NCBI RefSeq assembly: GCF_030403775.1
Contig: NZ_JAQMWQ010000013.1
Span: 1-64,000, forward strand
DNA: 64,000 nucleotides
Direction: 5' to 3'
Source: Paenibacillus sp. BSR1-1
GTDB lineage: Bacteria > Bacillota > Bacilli > Bacillales > Cytobacillaceae
Shown here in pieces: positions 41,800-49,617 of the stretch (position 1 is the first letter of the stretch; every line of letters begins with the position of its first letter). A program made the translations under genes and the position numbers. The notes beneath the pieces are model-generated. The model was not told the DNA's origin. It did not search any database and saw only the letters and a list, made by a program, of their open reading frames with translations.

Positions 41800-42036
41800 T
41801 TATTGTAAAATCATCGGCAGCTGCTGGGACCATTGCAGATAATCAAGGAAAAAGTTACTAACAGATGAACCGATGAAAATGGCTAATAATATGTACAGTA
41901 AACGCGCCTGGAACACATGGTTTGGCCGCAGCAGTTTCTCCAATCGGATGGCCTGCAGTGCCCACCATGAAAGCGCGATAAACACTAAGTGGGAGATAAT
42001 GCTGATTAGCGCTATTTGGCCAAAATCATTTATCAT
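41800..42036 (-). CDS. ywzB: DUF1146 membrane protein YwzB
   Basis: 78 residues with two membrane helices, 'GQIALISIISHLVFIALSWWALQAI' and 'LLYILLAIFIGSSVSNFFLDYL'. DUF1146 proteins lie between the atp/nuo genes and ywmB-murA in Bacillus. ATG behind AAAGGAGG. The function is unknown. Confidence 0.88.
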   Translation of the reverse strand: MINDFGQIALISIISHLVFIALSWWALQAIRLEKLLRPNHVFQARLLYILLAIFIGSSVSNFFLDYLQWSQQLPMILQ

Positions 42037-42139
42037 CCTGGTACCTCCTTTTTCAATCCAAAGACTATTCTACCATATCGCCATTAAAAAGTTCGAGTAA
42101 TTTCCTTTTTTTGGAGACTTTTTCTAAAAATTCCTTGCT

Positions 42140-42184
42140 GTTGATTTCCGCTTTTTGCGGGTCATCCAAGGAGTCTCTTCGTCA
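42140..42184. repeat. decayed fragment of the Bacillus dispersed element
   Basis: GTTGATTTCCGC followed by TTTTTGCGGG and AAGGAGTCTCTTCG resembles one end of the element at 56634-56825. Strongly shortened. Confidence 0.5.
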
Positions 42185-42235
42185 TTTTACTCGAATCAAC
42201 ATGGTTACAAATTCAACTTTGACCTTAAACACAGC

Positions 42236-42295
42236 CAAAAAATTAACCGCCTAAACACCGTTCACTGCTGTTTAAACGCTGTTTAGGCAGTTAAT
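42236..42295 (-). terminator. intrinsic terminator of the small gene at 42301
   Basis: TTAACTGCCTAAACA and TGTTTAGGCGGTTAA arms with one mismatch, followed on the minus strand by TTTTTTGG. It begins a few bases after the stop codon. Confidence 0.8.
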
Positions 42296-42300
42296 TATCC

Positions 42301-42480
42301 TTACACTTCATTCCAAACCCTGTGCAAATTTAGTGGTACATATACTTTTTCTCCATGAATCTCACGGTGGATAATTGGTTCTTCAAAATAAGCCTCCAAA
42401 CGGCGTGCAAGACTTATTTTTTGTCTTGCCATCCTTTGTCCTCCGATTAATTTTTCAAAGTTGATCTTGGAATATTTCAT
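42301..42480 (-). CDS. small 59-residue protein of unknown function
   Basis: Starts at ATG (42478-42480) with GGAGGAGG 6 bases upstream: MKYSKINFEKLIGGQRMARQ, and ends ...VYVPLNLHRVWNEV. A second start inside (MARQKISL) also has GGAGG at good spacing and would give 43 residues. A terminator follows the stop. The sequence is mixed charged/aromatic, and the first 45 residues are basic and probably helical. It lies 60 bases after the YflT-like gene and probably shares its sigma-B promoter. I do not recognise a family. Confidence 0.65.
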   Translation of the reverse strand: MKYSKINFEKLIGGQRMARQKISLARRLEAYFEEPIIHREIHGEKVYVPLNLHRVWNEV

Positions 42481-42540
42481 GTTCTTCCTCCTCCTTTTTA
42501 GGTGCAGGCCCCCAAGTAGGGAGCCTGCGAGCGAGACTAG

Positions 42541-42867
42541 TTAGGCTGTTTTTGAAGCGACAACAACTACTTTTCCGTGGTCCAATTCTTCCTCAAAGTG
42601 CTCGGCTTCATTAGTGGACAGACCCAATGATTCAAGCTTTGACCGTAATTCGTCACCGCGCGTCCGAAAAACGTTTGCCAGCGAATCCAGAACACCCTCC
42701 TCGGCGACACCGACATTGCTTATGTCGAGTTGATCCGTTAAATCCTCCGAGCGATGTTGGTCGTGCGCCAATAAATAAATCTCATCCTTTTTATAACCAT
42801 CCATGATGAATTGTTCGATTTCTTTTCTTGCCTGTACCCCATTTTCAACTACTTTTACATGTTTCAT
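42541..42867 (-). CDS. general stress protein, YflT domain
   Basis: 108 residues. 'VKVVENGVQARKEIEQFIMDGYKKDEIYLLAHD' is the N-terminal signature of YflT / heat-induced protein 17M domains, found in general-stress proteins of Bacillus. The biochemical role is unknown. The sigma-B-like promoter lies directly upstream (42899-42923), back to back with one for the opposite gene. ATG behind AGGAGG. Confidence 0.85.
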   Translation of the reverse strand: MKHVKVVENGVQARKEIEQFIMDGYKKDEIYLLAHDQHRSEDLTDQLDISNVGVAEEGVLDSLANVFRTRGDELRSKLESLGLSTNEAEHFEEELDHGKVVVVASKTA

Positions 42868-42898
42868 TTTTCTTCCTCCTTTCGTGTTTACAGGTTAT

Positions 42899-42923
42899 AT
42901 AACCGCTTTTGAAAAATTAAAAC
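42899..42923 (-). promoter_or_regulatory. sigma-B-like promoter of the YflT gene
   Basis: Minus strand GTTTTA-N13-GGTTAT. The -10 box differs from GGGTAT at one base. Confidence 0.5.
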
Positions 42924-42936
42924 CTATTTTTTTTAG

Positions 42937-42962
42937 GTTACTAATATAGCTAGCGTGGGTAT
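42937..42962 (+). promoter_or_regulatory. sigma-B-like promoter of the zinc-ribbon/IDEAL gene
   Basis: GTTACT-N14-GGGTAT, 30 bases ahead of the start codon. Confidence 0.6.
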
Positions 42963-42991
42963 ATAAAAAGCAATTATATGGAGGTGGTAGG

Positions 42992-43324
42992 ATGATGAAG
43001 AAATTGTTATGCAGGGATTGTGGGAATGCCGAATTTTATATGATTAATGTGAATGAAGCGCTGTGCAAATGTGGTCTGCGCTTAACCAAACTGAGCGATT
43101 ATCGCTGGGAGAAGCCAAAAACGTGGAATGAGCATGTCGCCCAAAAACGCCAGGCTGAAAACATTTCTAACATCATTTTGTTAAGGCGCCAGATTGACAA
43201 ATGCCTGGATGAACGTGATGAAGAAGGGTTTAAAAAGTTAACGGAAGAATTAAAGGCATGTCATGAATCTTTAAAAAATCACAAGATTGCACCAGCATCC
43301 AATGAGAAAAAATTTCAGGTTTAG
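42992..43324 (+). CDS. zinc-ribbon protein with IDEAL domain
   Basis: 110 residues. N-terminal zinc ribbon: 'LCRDCGNAEFY ... ALCKCGLRL' with four Cys. C-terminal IDEAL motif 'LLRRQIDKCLDERDEEGFKKLTEEL' (ID...LD.RDEE.F). IDEAL domains occur in small Bacillus proteins such as ComK-regulated YpiB and phage proteins and are thought to bind other proteins. Joining to a zinc ribbon is unusual. ATG behind GGAGG; sigma-B promoter upstream. Confidence 0.75.
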   Translation: MMKKLLCRDCGNAEFYMINVNEALCKCGLRLTKLSDYRWEKPKTWNEHVAQKRQAENISNIILLRRQIDKCLDERDEEGFKKLTEELKACHESLKNHKIAPASNEKKFQV

Positions 43325-43343
43325 CTTTTTATACTGCGGGTAC
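43319..43343 (+). promoter_or_regulatory. sigma-B-like promoter of the GlsB/YeaQ gene
   Basis: GTTTAG-N13-GGGTAC; the -35 box overlaps the stop codon of the gene before. Confidence 0.6.
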
Positions 43344-43371
43344 TTAATTGAAAAGAAAGGAGAGATGATTC

Positions 43372-43626
43372 ATGGGATTCATTTGGTCATTAATTATTGG
43401 AGGAGTCATCGGCTGGCTTGCCGGACTTATTCTTGGACGTGATGTGCCAGGAGGTATCATTGGTAATATTATCGCCGGCTTTGTCGGGGCATGGCTCGGT
43501 TCCATCATATTAGGCGGCTGGGGGCCGGTAATCGGTGGATTTTATGTCCTTCCAGCTCTCGTCGGGGCAATCGTGCTCGTATTTATCGTCAGCCTAATTT
43601 TTAAAAGTCTCAAACGCTCCGCCTAA
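43372..43626 (+). CDS. GlsB/YeaQ/YmgE-family stress membrane protein
   Basis: 84 residues, three Gly-rich membrane helices: 'FIWSLIIGGVIGWLAGLILG', 'GGIIGNIIAGFVGAWLGSIIL', 'LPALVGAIVLVFIVSLIF'. This pattern is the transglycosylase-associated/YeaQ family, small stress-induced membrane proteins of unknown action. AAAGGAG ribosome site; sigma-B-like promoter upstream. Confidence 0.88.
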   Translation: MGFIWSLIIGGVIGWLAGLILGRDVPGGIIGNIIAGFVGAWLGSIILGGWGPVIGGFYVLPALVGAIVLVFIVSLIFKSLKRSA

Positions 43627-43631
43627 AAAAG

Positions 43632-43661
43632 AAAGACTGCCCTGTGTGAGGCAGTCTTTTC
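43632..43661 (+). terminator. bidirectional terminator between GlsB/YeaQ and rsbM
   Basis: AAAGACTGCC/GGCAGTCTTT arms (43632-43641, 43650-43659) with T-rich flanks on both strands, separating two converging units. Confidence 0.8.
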
Positions 43662-43665
43662 TTCT

Positions 43666-44523
43666 TTAAAAAGCTTTTCGATAGATTCGTTCCTGTGGAT
43701 TGAATTCCTCGTATTGCAGCCCTTTTGGCATAAACAGAATCGATTCCTTGCTTCCGAGTCCCATGAAACCGCCCTGCGCCAGGCTATTATACATCAGGCG
43801 GTGCACCTGCTGCTGCAGGTTATTGTCAAAATATATCATTACATTGCGGCAGAGGATCATATGAAACTCATTAAACGAGCCGTCCGTCACCAAATTATGT
43901 TGGGCGAAAATCAGGTTCTCGTTCAAATTTGGCCGAAAATAGGCAAATTGATGGTCTGTCGAATAATATTCAGAAAAGGCCTTTTTACCGCCGGCTTTCA
44001 AATAATTTTTTGTGTATTGCTGCATTTTTTTTAAAGGAAATGCGCCTTTTTGAGCAGCGACAAGGGCTTTTTCATTCATGTCGGTCGCGTAGATGCGGGT
44101 TTTTTCCGCCAGCCCTTCCTCTTCGATCAGGATGGCCATGGAATAGACCTCCTCCCCTGTTGCACAGCCGGCGTGCCAGATCCGAATCTCCGGAAGCTCC
44201 CGCAAGAGCGGCACTACTTCGTTGCGAATGACAGCGAAGAAGCTCGGGTCACGGTACATTTCCGTCATCCTAATCGATAAATCATTGAGAAGACGTTCCA
44301 AATAGCCATGCTCATGCAGCACTTTTTCCAATAAAGCCGTAATCGTCGGGAGCTGCTCCGCTTTCATCCGGTTCAGTATTCTTCGGGTCAATGAGGCGCG
44401 GACGTAGCTGCGAAAGTCGTAGCCGTACATTTGATAGAGACCTTCGAGAAGCAGATTGATTTCGACTTCCTGCCTCTCATTCAGCGCCAAGACCTCTGTA
44501 TCTTGAGATATGATAGGATTCAC
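43666..44523 (-). CDS. rsbM: CheR-type methyltransferase (RsbM-like)
   Basis: 285 residues. N-terminal CheR helical domain, then a SAM-binding domain with 'IRIWHAGCATGEEVYSMAIL' (motif I) and 'FHMILCRNVMIYFDNN'. In the B. cereus sigma-B branch the CheR homologue RsbM methylates and restrains the sensor kinase RsbK. Here the gene overlaps the kinase gene by 4 bases (ATGA), so the two are co-translated. Chemotaxis genes are absent nearby, which favours the stress role. Confidence 0.85.
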   Translation of the reverse strand: MNPIISQDTEVLALNERQEVEINLLLEGLYQMYGYDFRSYVRASLTRRILNRMKAEQLPTITALLEKVLHEHGYLERLLNDLSIRMTEMYRDPSFFAVIRNEVVPLLRELPEIRIWHAGCATGEEVYSMAILIEEEGLAEKTRIYATDMNEKALVAAQKGAFPLKKMQQYTKNYLKAGGKKAFSEYYSTDHQFAYFRPNLNENLIFAQHNLVTDGSFNEFHMILCRNVMIYFDNNLQQQVHRLMYNSLAQGGFMGLGSKESILFMPKGLQYEEFNPQERIYRKAF

Positions 44524-47249
44524 CGCTGGTTCACCTGCTCAGTCAGCCACACCCGCATCAGCGAGTACAACTGATCAATATTTAATGGCTTCATGATATA
44601 ATCCGAGGCTCCTGCCTCCATACATTTGTCGCGCTCGCCCTTCATGGCCTTGGCCGTCAAGGCTATAATAGGCAGATCGTGCATCCCGAGTTCATTTCGG
44701 ATGATCGTCATCGCTTCATAGCCCCCCATGACCGGCATCATGATGTCCATAAAAATCAAATCAAACTCTTGTTTTTGTAAAATTTCAATCGCCTGTTTCC
44801 CGTTCTTTGCCACTTGTACAGCTACACCCTTGCGTTCAAGAGCCGAGACGATGGCAAATACATTTCGTCCGTCGTCCTCCACCAAAAGCACTTTTTTCCC
44901 TTTAAACAGCTGATCATTCGAGGTTTCCGTTTTTTCGGCTGGAGTCGATTCTTCTTCTTTCCACTCCTCGTCCTCTGTCGTTACGCTAATGGAAGCTGCC
45001 ACTTCCTTCAGTGCAAGAATGTCCCGGTCCAGTTTGCTCGGGATATATAATGTAAACGTGCTTCCCTTGCCAACCTCGCTCTCTACGTCAAGAGCACCTC
45101 CAAGCAGACGGGTAAATTCGCGGCAAATCGATAACCCTAGCCCCGTCCCGCCGTATTGCCGGTTCGTCGTCCCGTCAACCTGCTGGAAAGCATCAAAAAT
45201 AATTTGCTGCTTATCAAACGGGATTCCAATTCCGGTATCCGTGACAGAGATCGCCAGCACAGGCACTCCTGCCGGGATATCAGGTACTTTTTCAGCGTCA
45301 GCTAGATTAATGCGTACCGAGACCGAGCCCTGTTCCGTAAATTTGAAGGCATTGGATAACAGATTTTTTAAAATTTGCTGTAGTCGTTGGCCATCCGTCG
45401 AAATGACCGCAGGGACATGTGGATGTCTGTGCACCTCAAACCTCAAATTCTTTTTTGCCGCTACCGGGGCAAATAAACTCTTCAATATCTGCGGCAGCTC
45501 TGTCACATTGACTTCATCGGTCAGGATTTCAATTTTCCCTGCTTCAATTTTTGATAAATCGAGGATATCATCAATCAGCCGCAGCAAATCGGCACCGGCG
45601 GTATTGACGACACGGGCGTACTCGCCAACCTCGTCTTGATCCAATTCCGCCTTATTCTCCATGAGCATTTGTGACAAAATGAGGATGCTGTTCAGCGGCG
45701 TTCGCAGCTCATGCGACATGTTCGCCAGAAAGTCAGATTTATATTGCGAACTCATCTTCAATTGGAGTGAATAATCCTCCAGCTCGTCCTTCGCTTTTTT
45801 TAGCTCAGCCGCTCTTTGTTCGGCGTGGTGCTTCTCTTCTTCCAAAAAGTCATTCGAAATCCGGAGCTGCTCCTGCTGCATCTGCAATTCTTCGGATTGG
45901 GCCTGAAGCTCTTCTGACTGCGCCTGCAATTCCTCCGTTAATACCTGCGATTCTCCAAGCAGCCTTTCCACTTCCATCCGCCCAAGTACGCTCGTAATCG
46001 ATGAGCCAAATTTGTCCTGGAGCAGGTCGAGCAAGGTCAGGTGCTGAGAAAGAAACGGCTTGAGCGCGGCGAATTCGACTACAGCTTCCACCCTGCCGTC
46101 ATAGAGAATCGGGGCCACCAATAAATTGCTTGGAGAGGATGCGCCTAAACCAGAAGTCACTTTGATATGGTCTTCCGGCAGTTTATCGATGAGAAAAATT
46201 CTTTTATCAAGTGCCGCTTGGCCAATCATCCCTTCTCCCAGCTTGAAGCTGGCAGCAGCACGTTCTTCCTCCGCGACTGCGTAGCCCGCCACCTTGACGA
46301 AGTCAATCTCGCCGCCTTGATTTCTGCGTAGATAGACGACTCCATAAGTGGCGTCAAGCAAGGGTGCAAGCTTAGTTATAAAGGATTTTGCCAAATCTGT
46401 AATATCCGTGATCCCCTGATACATGGTGGAAATTTCCGTCATGCTCTTTTCCACCCAGCTCTGTTTTTCGAGGCTGCTCAACAGACTGTTCATCGCCTCT
46501 GCCAGCTCCCGAGTCTCATCCTTCGTATGCACTTCGATTCTTGTTGCCAGGTCGACCTCGGCATCGGTGATGCTTTTAATCGTTTTCACGACCTTTCGTA
46601 TCGTCCTGACGATCGTATTGGACAAGAAAATGGCCGTAGCAACGGTAATAACCGTGACCAAAAGGATGATGGCATATATGATTAATTTTAAATTGGCAGT
46701 GTTTTGTAAAAGCTTGGCGGTACGGTTATCGGTGGATTTCTTTTCCTTTTCAAGGAAGGATTCTAGCTGAGTCCGAAGCTGATCGGTCACTTTCTTTCCG
46801 GCATTTTTCGTGAAGTGCTCGTTTAAAGCGGCAGTGTTATTTGCCTTTTTATTATTGATGACATATTCACCGGAGTTTGCCTGCCATTTTTCAATCTGCG
46901 GTTTAATCTCCTCGAGGTTCCGCTCCTGAGTGCTGTTGCCCTTAATCAGGGAATGAAGTTTATTGTAGTTGTCCAGCCAGCTGCGGCTCCCCTCGTGATA
47001 GGGCTCAAGATATTCTTCATCGCCCGTAATCGCGTACCCTCTCATTCCGGTTTCCATCTCGAGCACATTTTTTTCAATCTGATTGGCGAGATCGTGAACC
47101 TCAATATCATGCTGGGATATAAAGTCAACCTCGTTCTGCAGTGCTGTCATCCTATTCATGACAATAAGCAGAGCTAGCACGAGGCAGGCCAGGATGGTCA
47201 GGTAGCCTGTGATAATTTTTGTCCGTATGTTGAAGTTGAAGCCCTTCAT
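44520..47249 (-). CDS. rsbK: hybrid sensor histidine kinase with CHASE3 and GAF (RsbK-like)
   Basis: 909 residues. Order: TM helix (about 11-30), CHASE3 sensor with 'METGMRGYAITGDEEYLEPY' (40-185), second TM (about 190-215), HAMP, GAF (about 275-430), coiled coil of 'QAQSEELQAQSEELQ', HisKA with 'MSHELRTPLNSIL', HATPase ('TDTGIGIPFDKQ', 'GGTGLGLSICREFTRLLGG'), and a C-terminal receiver ('VLLVEDDGRN', 'DLIFMDIMMPVMGG', 'IALTAKAM'). This architecture matches B. cereus RsbK, which signals to sigma-B through RsbY. Phosphate probably passes His to own receiver or to the RsbY receiver. Confidence 0.88.
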   Translation of the reverse strand: MKGFNFNIRTKIITGYLTILACLVLALLIVMNRMTALQNEVDFISQHDIEVHDLANQIEKNVLEMETGMRGYAITGDEEYLEPYHEGSRSWLDNYNKLHSLIKGNSTQERNLEEIKPQIEKWQANSGEYVINNKKANNTAALNEHFTKNAGKKVTDQLRTQLESFLEKEKKSTDNRTAKLLQNTANLKLIIYAIILLVTVITVATAIFLSNTIVRTIRKVVKTIKSITDAEVDLATRIEVHTKDETRELAEAMNSLLSSLEKQSWVEKSMTEISTMYQGITDITDLAKSFITKLAPLLDATYGVVYLRRNQGGEIDFVKVAGYAVAEEERAAASFKLGEGMIGQAALDKRIFLIDKLPEDHIKVTSGLGASSPSNLLVAPILYDGRVEAVVEFAALKPFLSQHLTLLDLLQDKFGSSITSVLGRMEVERLLGESQVLTEELQAQSEELQAQSEELQMQQEQLRISNDFLEEEKHHAEQRAAELKKAKDELEDYSLQLKMSSQYKSDFLANMSHELRTPLNSILILSQMLMENKAELDQDEVGEYARVVNTAGADLLRLIDDILDLSKIEAGKIEILTDEVNVTELPQILKSLFAPVAAKKNLRFEVHRHPHVPAVISTDGQRLQQILKNLLSNAFKFTEQGSVSVRINLADAEKVPDIPAGVPVLAISVTDTGIGIPFDKQQIIFDAFQQVDGTTNRQYGGTGLGLSICREFTRLLGGALDVESEVGKGSTFTLYIPSKLDRDILALKEVAASISVTTEDEEWKEEESTPAEKTETSNDQLFKGKKVLLVEDDGRNVFAIVSALERKGVAVQVAKNGKQAIEILQKQEFDLIFMDIMMPVMGGYEAMTIIRNELGMHDLPIIALTAKAMKGERDKCMEAGASDYIMKPLNIDQLYSLMRVWLTEQVNQR

Positions 47250-47357
47250 TGTGATGCAGCCGCCCTCCTATTTTTTGTAAAATCTATCTATATTCTATCA
47301 TATCGTTTATTTCCTGGTAGCCCAATGGGAATTAAGCCCTATAGGAAATATTTCATA

Positions 47358-47382
47358 GTTTCATATATTTGGCTTGGGGTAT
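47358..47382 (+). promoter_or_regulatory. sigma-B promoter of dps
   Basis: GTTTCA-N13-GGGTAT, a near-perfect sigma-B pattern, 34 bases before the dps start. Confidence 0.75.
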
Positions 47383-47415
47383 TACAAAGGTATCACTAGT
47401 TATGGAGGTTATTTT

Positions 47416-47874
47416 ATGGCAAAAACAAAAGATAAAAACGTGATGTTGACAGAGACACTCGATAAACAGGTGGCCAATTTCTCGGTGTTGTATATGAAGC
47501 TGCACCATTATCACTGGTATGTGAAAGGCGAAAATTTCTTCACGCTGCATGTCAAATTCGGTGAGTTGTATGCGGAAGCGGCGCTTCATATGGACACGAT
47601 TGCAGAAAGAATGCTGTCATTAGGGGCTTCGCCAACGGCAACTTTAAAGGAGCAATTGAAGCTGGCTTCGATTCAGGAGGCATCGGGCGAGGAGTCGTCG
47701 TCCGAGATGGTTCAGGCGCTGGCTGATGACTTTAATACGGTCTGCAGTGAGTTAACGGAAGGGATCACGGAAGCGGAGGACAACGATGACCAGCCGACAG
47801 CGGATTTGTTTATTGAGATTCGGACTTCGTTGGAAAAACACCGTTGGATGCTGCAGGCCTATTTGGCGGAGTAA
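47416..47874 (+). CDS. dps: Dps-family ferritin-like DNA-protection protein
   Basis: 152 residues. The dinuclear ferroxidase ligands fall in 'LHHYHWYVKG' and 'ALHMDTIAERML', the usual Dps pattern. Dodecamers oxidise and store iron with peroxide and may bind DNA. The ATG at 47416 follows GGAGG by 7 bases; an upstream frame that crosses the promoter is rejected. In B. cereus a ferritin-like gene also belongs to the sigma-B cluster. Confidence 0.92.
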   Translation: MAKTKDKNVMLTETLDKQVANFSVLYMKLHHYHWYVKGENFFTLHVKFGELYAEAALHMDTIAERMLSLGASPTATLKEQLKLASIQEASGEESSSEMVQALADDFNTVCSELTEGITEAEDNDDQPTADLFIEIRTSLEKHRWMLQAYLAE

Positions 47875-48324
47875 GATGGGAGTGAAGTATGGACGATAGG
47901 GCTGGATCCAAGAGGTGAGTCTGCCCTATCTGTCCCGGACAACTCCGACCTTTGAGTTGAAATTGTGACAACGGCGGAATTAATTGTGAACTCGGCGGAA
48001 TTCGTCCCAAAAATGGCGAAATTCCGCCGAAAATTCGCGGATATAAGGATAAGTTCCGCGGAAATAACACACATTTCGGCGGAATCAATTAGAAAAAGAG
48101 TGCCTAGGTTATTCTCGGCCCCCTCCACAGTGACCGCTCGTTCTCTTTTTTTATGTCAGCGGTCATTGTGAATTGATACATATTTCCTCCCTAACCGCAC
48201 CTTATGAAAGACAGTCCGCTCTGTTTCTAACCAAGTTTTGTCCTTCATCGCACTATGGACTGAACCTGCCAGAGTGACTGATTCATGCATTTTTCCCGCA
48301 ACATCCTCAATTTAGCAACAACAC
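47875..48324. other. spacer between dps and rsbY with hairpins and an array
   Basis: 450 bases without a gene. An 8-bp inverted repeat GATAGGGC/GCCCTATC (47895-47902, 47933-47940) follows dps without a T run. A 21-bp array occupies 47973-48098. A 13-bp imperfect inverted repeat CACAGTGACCGCT/AGCGGTCATTGTG (48126-48138, 48158-48170) contains T7 in its loop. The rest up to rsbY is plain. Confidence 0.6.
47973..48098. repeat. intergenic 21-bp periodic array, core GGCGGAATT
   Basis: Six units of 21 bp starting (G/C)GCGGAA(A)T, with about 11 variable bases. The core is the complement-related partner of the array at 18932-19057. Confidence 0.88.
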
Positions 48325-49467
48325 TCAATTCGCCGACACCATCACCAGACACATATCGTCCTTTTGGGCATTCACCAGCTCGGAGTTTGGCTGCAGCTGG
48401 TGCAGCAGCGACTCCAGATTGTCATTTTCCTGCAAGCAGCTGATCAGTTTCTCGCGGGCATTCACATACTCCTCCTCCAGCCACTCAGACAACCCGTCCG
48501 TAAACAGCAATATCCGCGCTCCTTCCTTATATGGAATCACGCCTTTTTTAACCTCAATCTCCTCAAAAAAGCCGAGCGCACAGCAACCCTCATCCAGCAT
48601 CCTTACTTCCCCATCCACCAGCGCCAACCCCTGCGGATGGCCGGCATTCACATACTCAATGCAACGCTCTTCCGTATCCAGCACAAAATAAATCGCCGTA
48701 AAATAATAGTTTAAAAGACTATCAGGCATGTGAAGCTGATTCATGCGCCTGTTCAGCTCCTTCATGACCTCCTCCGGATCGGATATCCCCGTAATCGTAT
48801 CTTTTAAAGCGGAATAAATATACATGCAGACCAATGAAGACGAAATCCCGTGTCCCATCATATCAAGCAAAATCACGCCATACCGGCTCGGACTGATCTT
48901 GTACCAGGCATACAAGTCCCCGGCCAGCTCAAAGGACGGCTTATACACCGCAGAAATTGTGACATCGCCTTCCTGAATCGGGCGGCTGAGCATACTTCGC
49001 TGCACCTGTCTGGCCAAATCCAGTTCATACTGAATCCGCTGGTCCCGTTCCTTGCGCAAATCCTTCTCACGCTTCAAACGCAGCACTGACCGAATCCGTG
49101 CCAGCAGCTCCACTTTATTGATCGGCTTCATCACATAATCCAGCGCTCCCGCATCCATCGCCTCGGCCATCTTATACGAATCTCCCATCGCCGAGACAAA
49201 TATGATTGGAAGGTCGTTGTACCGCTCATCAGCCAGAATCGTCCGGCATGCCTCAAGCCCATCAATCTCCGGCATCATCATATCCATCAAAATCAAATCT
49301 ACCGGCACCTCAGAAGAAGGACCAGCCCCATCCAGCTGCAAATACTGATATAGCTCCTTGGCAGAAGTCAGCTTAACCAATCTAGGATAGCCCGCTTTCT
49401 GCAAGATTTTTTCAATAATCATTAAATTTGTCACATTATCGTCCACAATGGCAATTTTCATAGGCAT
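48325..49467 (-). CDS. rsbY: response-regulator PP2C phosphatase (RsbY-like)
   Basis: 380 residues. N-terminal receiver 'KIAIVDDNVTNLM', 'LILMDMMMPEIDGLEA' (phosphorylated Asp), 'IIFVSAMGD', 'DYVMKPI'; C-terminal PP2C/SpoIIE-type phosphatase 'AGDLYAWYKISPSRYGVILLDMMGHGISSSL' with metal-binding Asp. It would dephosphorylate RsbV-P when its receiver is phosphorylated by RsbK. ATG at 49465-49467, with GGGG about 11 bases upstream; MKIAIV two codons later is also possible. It lies next to sigB but in a separate unit with its own spacer. Confidence 0.88.
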   Translation of the reverse strand: MPMKIAIVDDNVTNLMIIEKILQKAGYPRLVKLTSAKELYQYLQLDGAGPSSEVPVDLILMDMMMPEIDGLEACRTILADERYNDLPIIFVSAMGDSYKMAEAMDAGALDYVMKPINKVELLARIRSVLRLKREKDLRKERDQRIQYELDLARQVQRSMLSRPIQEGDVTISAVYKPSFELAGDLYAWYKISPSRYGVILLDMMGHGISSSLVCMYIYSALKDTITGISDPEEVMKELNRRMNQLHMPDSLLNYYFTAIYFVLDTEERCIEYVNAGHPQGLALVDGEVRMLDEGCCALGFFEEIEVKKGVIPYKEGARILLFTDGLSEWLEEEYVNAREKLISCLQENDNLESLLHQLQPNSELVNAQKDDMCLVMVSAN

Positions 49468-49515
49468 CCGATAGCCAACCCCTTTTTTGTAAAAAAAACT
49501 TCCTGCTCCCGAGAA

Positions 49516-49528
49516 GGGGCCTGACACC
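49516..49528. repeat. dispersed near-palindrome (variant)
   Basis: GGGGCCTGACACC, one base off the common core, between the sigB and rsbY genes. Confidence 0.55.
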
Positions 49529-49617
49529 TGAGTATATTAACGTATTAAAGCAACATGAGTCGAACAGGTGCCGCTGTGCCCAAAAGACGGCCATTCAAAC
49601 CGCTTTACAAGCACACC

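Noticed and set aside
45767..45997. Plus-strand frame opposite the hybrid kinase coiled coil
   Set aside because: Antisense of the QAQSEELQ repeats; no independent evidence for translation.
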